From positions 372,001-436,000 of the forward strand of contig CATLDC010000001.1 of NCBI GenBank assembly GCA_949902595.1: DNA of 64,000 nucleotides, in the 5' to 3' direction. The DNA is from an uncultured Candidatus Melainabacteria bacterium. Its GTDB lineage: Bacteria > Cyanobacteriota > Vampirovibrionia > Gastranaerophilales > Gastranaerophilaceae. The notes beneath the pieces were generated by a model. That model was not told the DNA's origin and searched no databases. It saw only the letters and a program-made list of their open reading frames with translations. Below, in pieces: positions 33,765-42,304 of the stretch (the first letter of the stretch is position 1; each line of letters opens with the position of its first letter). Both the position numbers and the translations under genes were made by a program.

Positions 33765-34174
33765 TACCGCGTTTTGTCCAAAAAAGCCTTTACAGCGTCT
33801 GTAATGCTGTCAGGTGTTACAAGCGATGTCTCACCTTCCTGTGTCTCCGCAGGTGCCGCAAGAACCCCGCGAACCCTGTTGTAGAGGCTCAATAATACAA
33901 AAAGTATTATTGAAGAAATCGCCACCCCGCACATTGCGAGCAAAAACTTCTTCGCAATCTTGCGTTTGCTAACGGGTTGCTTGTAGCTGTTAGGATTAAG
34001 CTCGTTTGCCGGAAGATTAAGTACCGGCGGTTGCTCTGGCTGTTGTGTATCAGGTATCGCAGCTTCCTGCTGCACCTCCGCCGTGTTTTGCTCCAATGAC
34101 ACCAGATTTTCTGCGAAAACCGGTGTCATTAAAGTCAATACTATCAAAATTGCGAAAATTCTATTCTTCAGCAT
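33761..34174 (-). CDS. Small secreted/membrane protein downstream of rne
   Basis: 137 aa with a Sec signal peptide (MLKNRIFAILIVLTLMTPVFA, cleavage after VFA), a Pro/Gln-rich linker and a second membrane segment around residues 78-96 (LLAMCGVAISSIILFVLLSL). The C-terminus is short. No family recognised. It overlaps the 3' end of rne by 14 bp, so it is co-translated. A membrane anchor or partner for the RNase is conceivable from position only. Confidence 0.75.
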   Translation of the reverse strand: MLKNRIFAILIVLTLMTPVFAENLVSLEQNTAEVQQEAAIPDTQQPEQPPVLNLPANELNPNSYKQPVSKRKIAKKFLLAMCGVAISSIILFVLLSLYNRVRGVLAAPAETQEGETSLVTPDSITDAVKAFLDKTRY

Positions 34175-35903
34175 CTTTCTTTACAGTCCTTCTTGTTCGT
34201 TTTTGAGAATTTCTGTTTGGTCTGCGTGATTTCTTTGCAGGCTTAGCCTCGCCCTCTTCCTGCGGAGCCTCTGCCGGTTGTTCTACAGGCGCCTGCTCTG
34301 CCGGAGCTTCTTCCACAACCGCAACCTTCGCTGCGCCGGCTGCCACAACAGGAGCGATTTCTGCACCCTCTGTTACAACTGTGAGCGCCAGAGATTCGGA
34401 GCTAACGTCTGCTTCTTTTACTTTTCTTGTTCTGCCCTTGCCTCTTGCACGGGATTTTTTAACTTCTTTTTCTTCCTGAACCTCTTTTACTTCTGCCTCT
34501 GCTGTTACGGAAGGGTTTTCAATCATTTCAAGCTTTTCTTCCTGAACCGGCTGCTGTTCTTTAAGGTCGTTATTTACCCCTTCAGGCTTGTTGTTAAACT
34601 TGTTGTTGAATTTTTTCTTTCCGCCCATTGGAAGCTTAATCTTTGCAGCTTTTGCTCTGTATTCGCCCTCAGAAGTTGCAGACGCGAACTTGATGTCTTC
34701 CATAATGTAGCCGTTACCCTGACAGTGAGGACAGCGTTTCGCAAAAATCTCGCTGATTGCCTGACCCTGCCTGTGACGTGTCATCTCAACAAGACCCAAA
34801 TCAGAAAGCTGGCCAACCTGCGGTTTTGCTTTGTCTGATTCTACAGCCATCTCAAGCTCTTCCATCATTGTAAGCTTGTCAACGCGTGAAGTCATGTCAA
34901 TGAAGTCGATAATAATCATACCGCCGATGTTTCTAAGACGAAGCTGGCGCGCGATTTCGTGTACTGCTTCAATGTTTGTTTTCAGGATTGTCTCATCCTG
35001 AGTAGCAGAGTTTGTAAACTTACCGCTGTTTACGTCGATTACAGTCAACGCCTCTGTTGTCTGGATGAACAAGTATCCGCCTGACGGAAGGTTAACCTTC
35101 ATCTGGAGCGCTGCCTTGATTTCTTTGTGGATATCTGTTGCAACAAGAAGCGGCTCTGACCCCTTGTATAATGTTACATTAATGTTCTTGTTCATGTGCC
35201 AGTTTTGAAGGATATTCTGAACCCTGTTGAGCGCAAACGCTGTGTCAACAACGATTTCCTGAGTGTCCTCGTTGCAAGCTTCTCTTATAACCCTGTAGAG
35301 CAAGTCCTGATCACGGTACAAAAGGCTTGGAGGTGTAAGGCTTTCTGCTGATGTAACAATGTTGTTCCATTTTTCAAGAAGGATTTCTAAATCCTCTTGG
35401 ATATCAGCTTCTGTCTGACCTTCAGCTTCTGTTCTTACAATAACTCCTACTCCGACTGGTTTTAGGAGGTTAACTACTGATTTTAGTCTGGCACGTTCTT
35501 TTGCAGAAGTAATTTTCTTACTTACGTTAATCCCTGCTTCGTTTGGCATAAGCACTAAGAATCTGCCAGGGAGCGAGATTTCTGTGGTAACGCGCGGACC
35601 TTTGTGACCAACTGGTTCTTTCACTACCTGAACAACGATTTTTTGTTTTGGTTTCAATTTGTCCTGCAAAGCGCCTTTGCCTGTAACATCCTGAGCGTGG
35701 AGGAATCCCATTCTGTCGGTGCCTACGTTAACGAAGGCTGCTTCGATTGACGGGAGGATGTTTTCAACCTGCGCGAGGTAAACATCGCCGAGGATGATTT
35801 CCCCTCTGTGTACATAAAATTCTGCAACCTTGCCTTTTTCTACAACCGCAGCAATATTGTCGCGCTCAGCAATGATTATTTTGTTAGCGTTATTATCTTT
35901 CAT
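34161..35903 (-). CDS. rne: Ribonuclease E/G family endoribonuclease
   Basis: 5'-sensor endoribonuclease for mRNA decay and rRNA/tRNA processing. S1 domain at residues 35-115 (RGEIILGDVYLAQVENILPS), catalytic Asp290 (TVIDVNSGKF) and Asp333 (MIIIDFIDM), and the Zn-link CPHCQGNG (391-398). These correspond to D303, D346 and C404/C407 of E. coli RNase E. The C-terminal 170 residues are low-complexity, with acidic, Ala/Pro and Arg/Lys-rich blocks (SRARGKGRTRKVK, KKSRRPNRNSQKRTRR), a likely RNA- or protein-binding tail. It is adjacent to the radical SAM gene, as I recall for cyanobacteria. Confidence 0.95.
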   Translation of the reverse strand: MKDNNANKIIIAERDNIAAVVEKGKVAEFYVHRGEIILGDVYLAQVENILPSIEAAFVNVGTDRMGFLHAQDVTGKGALQDKLKPKQKIVVQVVKEPVGHKGPRVTTEISLPGRFLVLMPNEAGINVSKKITSAKERARLKSVVNLLKPVGVGVIVRTEAEGQTEADIQEDLEILLEKWNNIVTSAESLTPPSLLYRDQDLLYRVIREACNEDTQEIVVDTAFALNRVQNILQNWHMNKNINVTLYKGSEPLLVATDIHKEIKAALQMKVNLPSGGYLFIQTTEALTVIDVNSGKFTNSATQDETILKTNIEAVHEIARQLRLRNIGGMIIIDFIDMTSRVDKLTMMEELEMAVESDKAKPQVGQLSDLGLVEMTRHRQGQAISEIFAKRCPHCQGNGYIMEDIKFASATSEGEYRAKAAKIKLPMGGKKKFNNKFNNKPEGVNNDLKEQQPVQEEKLEMIENPSVTAEAEVKEVQEEKEVKKSRARGKGRTRKVKEADVSSESLALTVVTEGAEIAPVVAAGAAKVAVVEEAPAEQAPVEQPAEAPQEEGEAKPAKKSRRPNRNSQKRTRRTVKKDAEE

Positions 35904-35922
35904 CTTTCTCTAAATCCTTTAT

Positions 35923-38547
35923 TTATAACTCGTTTAAATTCTCGCTAAGAAATCTGACTCTTGTTATATCGAAAATTTGGTTTTCATTCACAAGTTTCAT
36001 CAAATCATCCGCCCTCAAGGCAGGAATGTCAGACCCTTGACCGGTTTTTAGGCATATGAACAGACTGTCATCTTCAAATCTGTGTGTTCCGATAGATTTC
36101 TTAAAATCTGTTGTTTTTTCAAAACCTTTTTTGTTTTTCTTTGTGATTAAAATCTCATCACAAGATAAAACCTTATCTATATCATACCGGAATTTTTCAA
36201 AATTGTAAAGCATATTCTGATTTGACTTCAAATACGGCTTTATCCTGTATTCAGCCCAATGAGCCGCAATGTCTACGGCTGTTGCGTACCTCTCAACCTG
36301 CTTAACCCCCACAATTTTCGCCCCTTCCGGAAGCTTAGGATTAATTATGTCACGCACCTCGTCACAGGTCAGATTATCATAAATCTCAATATCAACAAGC
36401 TCGCCTTCTGATTCTGCAAACAGCGGAAGCGCAATCCCCATTGAGACCTTCATAGTAGGGTTGAACCCGAGCGTAAACGCCATATTTAAACCGGTTCTTG
36501 CCAAAACCTTGTGGAAAGTTCCCTGCCAGTCAAGGTGCGAAAAATACCTCAGCAACCCTTTTTTCGTCACCTTAAGCCTGTACCTGTAAACAGGTATGTT
36601 CGGGTCAACATGCGCCCTTGTCGGGTCGGCAGGCTCTTTGTTAAGCACCTTCTGCGCCTCATCAGACGCGGTATACGGCTTTGCCATAACCTTGTGTGTC
36701 CTCAAAGACGGGCAAACCCCGCAGCTTACGCACTTGTTCTCGCAGGTTGGCTGGTGGTTGAACTCGCAGCCCTGCGCAAACGCTTCTTTGTATTCCTGCT
36801 GAAGCCATAATTTTTTCAGCCCGACATTGATGAAATCCCACGGAAGCTCATCATCAAGTCCGTATTCTTTTTTAGCCAGCTCTTCAAGTGAGAACCCGCA
36901 TTCTTCTGCTGTTTCACGCCATACGTTTTTGTCGAAATATTCGCCCCACGCATCAAGATAGCAGCCTTTTTTGTAGAGTGCTTCTATGTATTTACAGAGG
37001 CTGGAATCCCCACGTGTAAGCACTGCCTCGATTTGGGAGACAAACTTTTCGTGGTAATTAATCTTCAAGCCCTTGATGTGTTTTGTTTTTTCTTTGAGGT
37101 AATTAATATGTTCTGTGACTTCGTCTAAATCCATTTGAGGGCACCACTGGAACGGCGTAAACGGTTTTGGAACAAATATTGAGAGTGTGCAGGTTATTTC
37201 AAACCCGTGGTTCAAGCCTTTTTCGCGTTTGATTAGTTTTGAGCGGTACTTGATTTTGTTCAGAAGCTCCGCCATCTCGTCCATGTCTTCGAGGGTTTCG
37301 GTTGGAAGCCCTGCAATAAAGTAGAACTTAATCTTTGACCAGCCGTTTTCGTAAAGCGTCAAAGCCGCGTTAATAATCTGTTCTTCTGAAATATTTTTCT
37401 TGATAACGTTGCGCAGGCGCTGGCTTCCGGCTTCCGGCGCAAGTGTCATCGCGGATTTTCGGATTGATTGAACAAGGTTTGCAAGTTCGAGGTTGAATCC
37501 GTCAATACGCTGGCTCGGGAGCGACACGGAGATTTTGCGTTTGTTAAAATCAACAGCAAGCTCCTTTATTACCTCTCTGATATTGGAATAATCGTTTGAA
37601 GAGAGAGAAAGCAGCGAATACTCGTCATATCCGGTGTTATCAACGAGTTTTTTAGTAATTTTTATTATGTCTTCTGCTTCGCGTTCTCTAACCGGCAGCG
37701 TTACGTGACCCGGCTGGCAGAATCTGCACATGCGTCCGCACCCGCGGCGGATTTCAACGATTGCTCTATCATGGACGGAGCTTGAGAACGGGATTGGATA
37801 GGAGGTTGAAGCGTAGTCTGTGATAAGGGGGGCAATGCGTTTTTCAACGCTGCGTACCTCGCCGGTTGACCCCTCACCCCCGACCCCTCTCCCACAAGGG
37901 GCGAGGGGAGCCATTGCGCTCCAACATCCCTTGATTTCGCATAATTTTTCAATTCTTTCTTTTCTCGGAAGTCCTTTTGTTTTTTCTAAAACCTCGCAAA
38001 CTTCCACCATCATTTCTTCGCCGTCTCCAATACAGAAAACGTCAATAAAATCAGCCATTGGAAGCGGATTGAACGTACAAGGACCGCCTGCAAGAACAAT
38101 CGGCTCTTCATCCCGTCTCTCGTCGTTTCTTACAGTAATTCCCGACATCTCAAGCATTTTCAAAACAGTAGGATAAGAAAGCTCGTACTGGAGCGAAAAT
38201 CCAACCCCATCAAAATCTTTAAGCGCTCTTTTCGACTCCACACCATACAAAAACTCCGGCTTAAAATCCGGCTCCGGCGCATAAGCTCTGTCCGCCATCA
38301 GGGGGTAAATGTATTGGTCTGGATTATCACTACTAATCGGGCGTTTGTATGCATTCACCCTGTCATAAATTATTCTAACCCCTAAGTTGCTTATCCCGAT
38401 TTCATACTTATCAGGAAAAACAAACGCAAATCTGACTTTTGCAGAGTCAAAATCTTTATTATATGACAAAAACTCCCCCCCCACGTACTGGTAGGGTTTT
38501 GTGGCTTTGAATAAAGCTTCGTGCTGATCTCTAAAAAAACAATTCAT
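35923..38547 (-). CDS. B12-type radical SAM protein fused to DUF2344, with palindromic insert
   Basis: 874 aa. The first ~600 residues are the TIGR03960-type radical SAM family: KYEIGISNLGVRIIYD, AGGPCTFNPLPMADF and cluster motif CGRMCRFCQPGH (C-x3-C-x2-C, about residue 270). The last ~230 residues are the TIGR03936/DUF2344 partner domain (YRLKVTKKGLLRYFSHLD, FTLGFNPTMKVSMGIALPL). A cysteine cluster lies between (CENKCVSCGVCPS). Its substrate is unknown; it is typically linked to RNase E/G. Around residue 218 the protein reads APLAPCGRGVGGEGS, encoded by palindrome copy C and kept in frame. It lies 19 bp upstream of rne in one operon. Confidence 0.9.
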   Translation of the reverse strand: MNCFFRDQHEALFKATKPYQYVGGEFLSYNKDFDSAKVRFAFVFPDKYEIGISNLGVRIIYDRVNAYKRPISSDNPDQYIYPLMADRAYAPEPDFKPEFLYGVESKRALKDFDGVGFSLQYELSYPTVLKMLEMSGITVRNDERRDEEPIVLAGGPCTFNPLPMADFIDVFCIGDGEEMMVEVCEVLEKTKGLPRKERIEKLCEIKGCWSAMAPLAPCGRGVGGEGSTGEVRSVEKRIAPLITDYASTSYPIPFSSSVHDRAIVEIRRGCGRMCRFCQPGHVTLPVREREAEDIIKITKKLVDNTGYDEYSLLSLSSNDYSNIREVIKELAVDFNKRKISVSLPSQRIDGFNLELANLVQSIRKSAMTLAPEAGSQRLRNVIKKNISEEQIINAALTLYENGWSKIKFYFIAGLPTETLEDMDEMAELLNKIKYRSKLIKREKGLNHGFEITCTLSIFVPKPFTPFQWCPQMDLDEVTEHINYLKEKTKHIKGLKINYHEKFVSQIEAVLTRGDSSLCKYIEALYKKGCYLDAWGEYFDKNVWRETAEECGFSLEELAKKEYGLDDELPWDFINVGLKKLWLQQEYKEAFAQGCEFNHQPTCENKCVSCGVCPSLRTHKVMAKPYTASDEAQKVLNKEPADPTRAHVDPNIPVYRYRLKVTKKGLLRYFSHLDWQGTFHKVLARTGLNMAFTLGFNPTMKVSMGIALPLFAESEGELVDIEIYDNLTCDEVRDIINPKLPEGAKIVGVKQVERYATAVDIAAHWAEYRIKPYLKSNQNMLYNFEKFRYDIDKVLSCDEILITKKNKKGFEKTTDFKKSIGTHRFEDDSLFICLKTGQGSDIPALRADDLMKLVNENQIFDITRVRFLSENLNEL
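37871..37910. repeat. Dispersed GC-rich palindrome, copy C (inside the radical SAM gene)
   Basis: CCCTCACCCCCGA, then CCCCTCTCCC, loop ACAA and GGGGCGAGGGG. One mismatch in the stem. Read in frame on the minus strand as APLAPCGRGVGGEGS. Confidence 0.8.
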
Positions 38548-38631
38548 AAACCAATGATACCACGCTGAATTTGTGAAAACAAAAAACCGGCTGCTTTCGC
38601 ATCCGGCATATTTTGCTTAAATTTGATAACA

Positions 38632-38928
38632 CTATTCTACTTCGGCATTATCTGTGGCTTGAAGCTGTTTTGACTTGTAATTGTGGATAACCGCATCCAC
38701 CAGTAAGTCGTAAGAAGAACTCTTTTCAATATTCGGAAATTCTTCTTTTAATTGTTGTCTGACCATTGCTTCCAGCCTCTGTTCGTCAGCTTTTGTTTTG
38801 AGTTCATTGCTCGACAATGACTCTATATAATCTTCGTTTGCCTGCTTCTGCGCACTCGCAAACGTCAATAAATTCGCTTTTGGATCTAGTGCCTGTCTTA
38901 TTGATTTTAAAAACTTCAGGTTGAACAT
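38632..38928 (-). CDS. 98-aa protein of the putative HLR1 regulon
   Basis: Soluble, helical, mixed-charge protein (MFNLKFLKSIRQALDPKANL..., LEAMVRQQLKEEFPNIEKSS) that I do not recognise. SD AGAGG. An HLR1 site (39008-39025) lies 80 bp upstream, followed by a TAATTA box at nearly the same distance as TAAAAT in the duplicated promoters. It stands between glyS and the radical SAM gene, all on the minus strand. Confidence 0.7.
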   Translation of the reverse strand: MFNLKFLKSIRQALDPKANLLTFASAQKQANEDYIESLSSNELKTKADEQRLEAMVRQQLKEEFPNIEKSSSYDLLVDAVIHNYKSKQLQATDNAEVE

Positions 38929-39007
38929 AACGACCTCTTTATTTTTACTACACTTGTATTTTATTAAAGTCCCATAAAAGTAAAAATTGCCTAATTAGTA
39001 GAAAGTT

Positions 39008-39025
39008 GTTACAATTATTTACAAT
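39008..39025. promoter_or_regulatory. HLR1-like direct repeat
   Basis: GTTACAAT TA TTTACAAT, a perfect consensus match, straddling the 3' end of glyS and upstream of the 38928 gene. Confidence 0.5.
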
Positions 39026-41007
39026 TTAGAGAAATCTGTTAATATTATATACTTATTTTTCAAAGTGTTCAATAGCGCAAGTCTGTTATTTTTAATCTTT
39101 TCGTCCTTATCCATGACAAGCACATCATCAAAGAATTTTGTAACAACAGGGTTGATTCTTGTTATTGCATCCAGATACTCTCTGTAATCACCGCTGAAAC
39201 TTATTCCCTGAACCGCCTTGTACAACTCTTTTTCAGCCTCAAGCGAGAACAAGCTTTCGTCAACAGCTCCTGCTTCTTCTTTCAAAATTCTAAGCACGCG
39301 GTTTGCGTTCTCAAGCAGCTTTTCATCCACTCCACTTGAAACAGCCTTAACCCTTTGAACGTAGTCGCACAAATCCTTGCAAGGGTTGATTGCTGCACAA
39401 GCTTCAAGAATGTTCTTCGAATAATCGCTGTTAAGGAAAATAATCAATCTCTGAACAAAGAACTCTTCAACATCAGCCTTAACGTCAGCTTTTACCGGAA
39501 GAAGCTCCAATGTTTCTTCTATAAGCTTAGATAAATCAAGCTTGAGGTTGTGCTCCAGAATTGTTTTGATAATCCCGAGCGCTGCACGTCTTACGCCCAG
39601 CGGGTCAGAAGAGCCGGTCGGCTTTTTGCCTGCTGCAAACACCGCACAGATTGTGTCGATTTTATCAGCAATCCCGACAACCTGACCTTCTATGCTTTTT
39701 GCTGTTTCAGAATCAGCGTTGAGCGGGAAGTAGTGCTCTTTTATACCTTCTGCAACTTCTGCGCTTTCTCCTGAAACTCTTGCGTAATCAGCTCCGATGA
39801 ATCCTTGAAGCTCAGTAAATTCAAACACAAGGTTTGTAGCCAGGTCTGCTTTGCAAAGCTCTGCAGCTCTTTTTATTGAAGGTTTGGAAACCCCGAGAGC
39901 GTTAGAAATCTTTTCAGAAAGCTTAACAATTCTGCCGGTCTTGTCGTAAACAGAGCCCATGCCTTTTTGGAATGTCATGCCCTTGAGGTTTTCAACGTAA
40001 GCCTCAAGCGGTTTTTTGGTGTCTTCGTTGAAGAAGAATACCGCGTCATCAAGACGAGCCTTGATAACTCTTAAATTTCCGGCTTTGATGTTCTCAAATT
40101 CGTTTCCAATGTAGTTTGTGATTGTAACAAACTTGTTGGTGAGCTTTCCGTCTTTTGAATAGAGCGCAAAATATCTCTGGTGTGTTTCCATAACCGTAAC
40201 CGCAACTTCCTGCGGGATTGTAAGATAAGCCTCGTCAAAGTTGCAGGTAACAGCAACCGGATACTCGCAGATAAACGTAACTTCTTCCAACAAATCGTCA
40301 GAAATCTTTGTCACTGCGTTAAGCTTCTCAGCTTCAATCTTAGTAAGCTCTAAAATTCTTTGTTTTCTCTCCTCCGGGTCAACAATAACCTTTGCCTCGC
40401 TGAGTTTTGAAACATATTCATCAGGGTTCTTGATGACAATATTCTGTTCAGAGAACCTGTGTCCGTTTGTGATGTTTGAAGAAGTTTTGTCAATCAAAGT
40501 GATTTTAACTTCTTCGCTGTCAAGGATTGAGAGTACCCATCTAATCGGGCGTGAGAACTTCACATCGTTATTTCCCCATCTCATGAAGTGCGGCCCTTGA
40601 AGCTTTGCAAAGATTTGTGGAACATTTTCCTGAAGCAAATCTTTTGTGTTCTTGCCCTTTATTGAAATTTTTGCGTAAAGATAATTGTCTTCAACATATA
40701 AATCGTCTTTTGAGACCCCGTTTTTGTTTGCAAAACCTTCACCTGCTTTTGTCAGGTTGTTGTTTTCGTCAAACGCGACTTTTGCAATAGGGCCTTTGAC
40801 AACTTTTTCAACATCGGGCTGTGAGTTTGCAAGCCCGTCAACGATTACGGCAAGTCTTCTTGGAGTTGCCATAACTTTAATATCATCAAATTTAACATTG
40901 CTGTTGTTTAAAAAAGTCTCAAAACCTGTTTTAAGTTGTGAAATCGCCATTGGTATAAACTTGTATGGTAATTCCTCAACACCTACTTCCAATAAATATT
41001 TACTCAT
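39019..41007 (-). CDS. glyS: Glycyl-tRNA synthetase beta subunit
   Basis: Beta chain of the alpha2beta2 bacterial-type enzyme, binding tRNA-Gly and carrying the HD-like and anticodon-binding parts. N-terminus LLEVGVEELPYKFIPMAISQ is diagnostic, as are ATPRRLAV, ETHQRYFAL and DPLGVRRAALGI. 662 aa, slightly shorter than E. coli GlyS. The alpha subunit gene glyQ is not beside it, which is unusual since the two are often adjacent. A TATAAT box and SD GGAG are present upstream, with a 20-bp palindrome further up (41085-41104). Confidence 0.96.
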   Translation of the reverse strand: MSKYLLEVGVEELPYKFIPMAISQLKTGFETFLNNSNVKFDDIKVMATPRRLAVIVDGLANSQPDVEKVVKGPIAKVAFDENNNLTKAGEGFANKNGVSKDDLYVEDNYLYAKISIKGKNTKDLLQENVPQIFAKLQGPHFMRWGNNDVKFSRPIRWVLSILDSEEVKITLIDKTSSNITNGHRFSEQNIVIKNPDEYVSKLSEAKVIVDPEERKQRILELTKIEAEKLNAVTKISDDLLEEVTFICEYPVAVTCNFDEAYLTIPQEVAVTVMETHQRYFALYSKDGKLTNKFVTITNYIGNEFENIKAGNLRVIKARLDDAVFFFNEDTKKPLEAYVENLKGMTFQKGMGSVYDKTGRIVKLSEKISNALGVSKPSIKRAAELCKADLATNLVFEFTELQGFIGADYARVSGESAEVAEGIKEHYFPLNADSETAKSIEGQVVGIADKIDTICAVFAAGKKPTGSSDPLGVRRAALGIIKTILEHNLKLDLSKLIEETLELLPVKADVKADVEEFFVQRLIIFLNSDYSKNILEACAAINPCKDLCDYVQRVKAVSSGVDEKLLENANRVLRILKEEAGAVDESLFSLEAEKELYKAVQGISFSGDYREYLDAITRINPVVTKFFDDVLVMDKDEKIKNNRLALLNTLKNKYIILTDFSKL

Positions 41008-41084
41008 TTATATTTCTCCAATTTGTTTTTTCTTGATTATACCATGAAAGTTTTTTCGCGCGGACTCCCTCCCTTTCTATGATA

Positions 41085-41104
41085 AACTTACAAGCTTGTA
41101 AGTT
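41085..41104. promoter_or_regulatory. 20-bp perfect palindrome upstream of glyS
   Basis: Centred on AAGCTT within ACTTACAAGCTTGTAAGT. It lies about 45 bp upstream of the glyS -10 box; a symmetric operator is one possibility. Confidence 0.4.
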
Positions 41105-41125
41105 CGATTCCAAACTTGTTTTATT

Positions 41126-41152
41126 TACCCCGGGAGGGCTGGGGTGGGGGTG
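41126..41152. repeat. Degenerate or half copy of the GC-rich palindrome (copy F)
   Basis: CCCCGGGAGGGCTGGGGTGGGGG keeps the asymmetric tail (GGTTGGGGTGAGG-like), but the palindrome is reduced. Intergenic. Confidence 0.45.
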
Positions 41153-41154
41153 CA

Positions 41155-41373
41155 TCATTTCTGGTGTTTCCACTTCCAGTGATTGTACTCAATAAGTGCG
41201 ATGTGAATCGCTGTAAGCACAGCGCTGATGTACGCAAACGGCTTGTGCGTTTTTCTTATTGACCGGTTCTTTGTAATCCCGCTGTACACAGCAGCTCCGA
41301 GCGCTGTTGTTGCGGCGTAGCCGGTCGTCTTTGGTGTAATAATTCTGTTGGATTTAACCTGTGATACTTGCAT
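41155..41373 (-). CDS. Small membrane-associated protein, leaderless-type
   Basis: 72 aa starting MQVSQVKSNRIITPKTTGY. There are two weakly hydrophobic stretches (TTALGAAVYSGI, AYISAVLTAIHIALIEY) and a basic tail. Not recognised. I start at ATG 41373 rather than an upstream TGG-rich extension because the extended -10 box TGTGGTATAAT ends 9 nt before this ATG, leaving at most a 2-3 nt leader and no SD. Confidence 0.6.
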   Translation of the reverse strand: MQVSQVKSNRIITPKTTGYAATTALGAAVYSGITKNRSIRKTHKPFAYISAVLTAIHIALIEYNHWKWKHQK

Positions 41374-41382
41374 AACACGGCT

Positions 41383-41388
41383 ATTATA
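41383..41388 (-). promoter_or_regulatory. Extended -10 promoter for a near-leaderless transcript
   Basis: TGG-TATAAT, the -10 ending 9 nt before ATG 41373. No -35 box. Confidence 0.5.
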
Positions 41389-41431
41389 CCACAATCTTGA
41401 CCAAACTTCACACAGGTGAGATAATTGGTTT

Positions 41432-42304
41432 ATGAATTATTACAAAAAATACACGCCTTATCTCTTTTTGCTGCCGGCTGCAGCGGTTTTGATTGTGTTT
41501 TTCTTTGTCCCGTTTTTTCAAACCTTCGGACTGAGTTTTTTTGATTACTCCTCAAGTATTTATCACCCGACTTTTAACGGTGTTGATAATTACGTGAAAC
41601 TCTTTAAAGAACCCATTTTTTATAAGGTTATGTTTAATACTTTTATGTACCTTGTAATCGCGGTGCCGTTTCTTGTGACCTTTCCGCTTTTTCTGGCAAT
41701 ACTTATTAACCAGAAAATCAGAGGAATTACGCTTTATAAAATTCTCCTCTACCTTCCGGTAATCGTCTCAATAGTTGTGGCTGCAATTGCTTTTAAATGG
41801 CTCTACGCACAGCAGGGAATTTTGAACTATCTTCTTTCTATCTTTGGCATAGATTCAATCGGCTGGCTTGTTGACCCTAAGTGGGCGCTTTTTTCTGTGG
41901 CACTTGTTACTATCTGGAAAGGCGTCGGGTATTACATGATGATTTATCTTGCCTCGCTGATGAGCGTTCCGCAAGATTTGTACGAAGCTTGTGATATTGA
42001 CGGAGCAAATTTTGTTACAAAACACCTGACCGTCACAATTCCGCATATAATGCCTACGATTGCGCTTGTCTCAACCATAAGCACAATCTCTGCGATGAAA
42101 GTCTTTGCAGAAATCTATGTTATGACAAAAGGCGGGCCTCTGAACTCAACCAAAACAATTGTTTATTATATCTATGAACGCGCGTTTGAAAACCTTGATT
42201 TGGGCTACGCTTCCGCACTCGCTGTGGTGCTTCTGGTTGTTGTAATGCTGTTTTCTCTAATAAATATTCTCTGTTTTGAAAAAAACAAATACGGAGATAT
42301 CTAA
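41432..42304 (+). CDS. Sugar ABC transporter permease (MalF/UgpA type)
   Basis: 290-aa inner-membrane permease with six membrane segments. The EAA loop contacting the ATPase is clear: YEACDIDGANFVTKHLTVTI. The signature RGITLYKILLYLPVIVSIVV and the C-terminal VMTKGGPLNSTKT fit carbohydrate-uptake family 1. The usual partners (second permease MalG type, binding protein, ATPase) are not beside it: the next gene is a glycosyltransferase overlapping by one base. The transporter must be completed from elsewhere. Confidence 0.9.
   Translation: MNYYKKYTPYLFLLPAAAVLIVFFFVPFFQTFGLSFFDYSSSIYHPTFNGVDNYVKLFKEPIFYKVMFNTFMYLVIAVPFLVTFPLFLAILINQKIRGITLYKILLYLPVIVSIVVAAIAFKWLYAQQGILNYLLSIFGIDSIGWLVDPKWALFSVALVTIWKGVGYYMMIYLASLMSVPQDLYEACDIDGANFVTKHLTVTIPHIMPTIALVSTISTISAMKVFAEIYVMTKGGPLNSTKTIVYYIYERAFENLDLGYASALAVVLLVVVMLFSLINILCFEKNKYGDI

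Noticed and set aside
41096-41125. tRNA-like GTTCGATTCC string
   Set aside because: It resembles a T-loop, but neither flank can form a 5-bp T-stem and no acceptor or anticodon arm is present.
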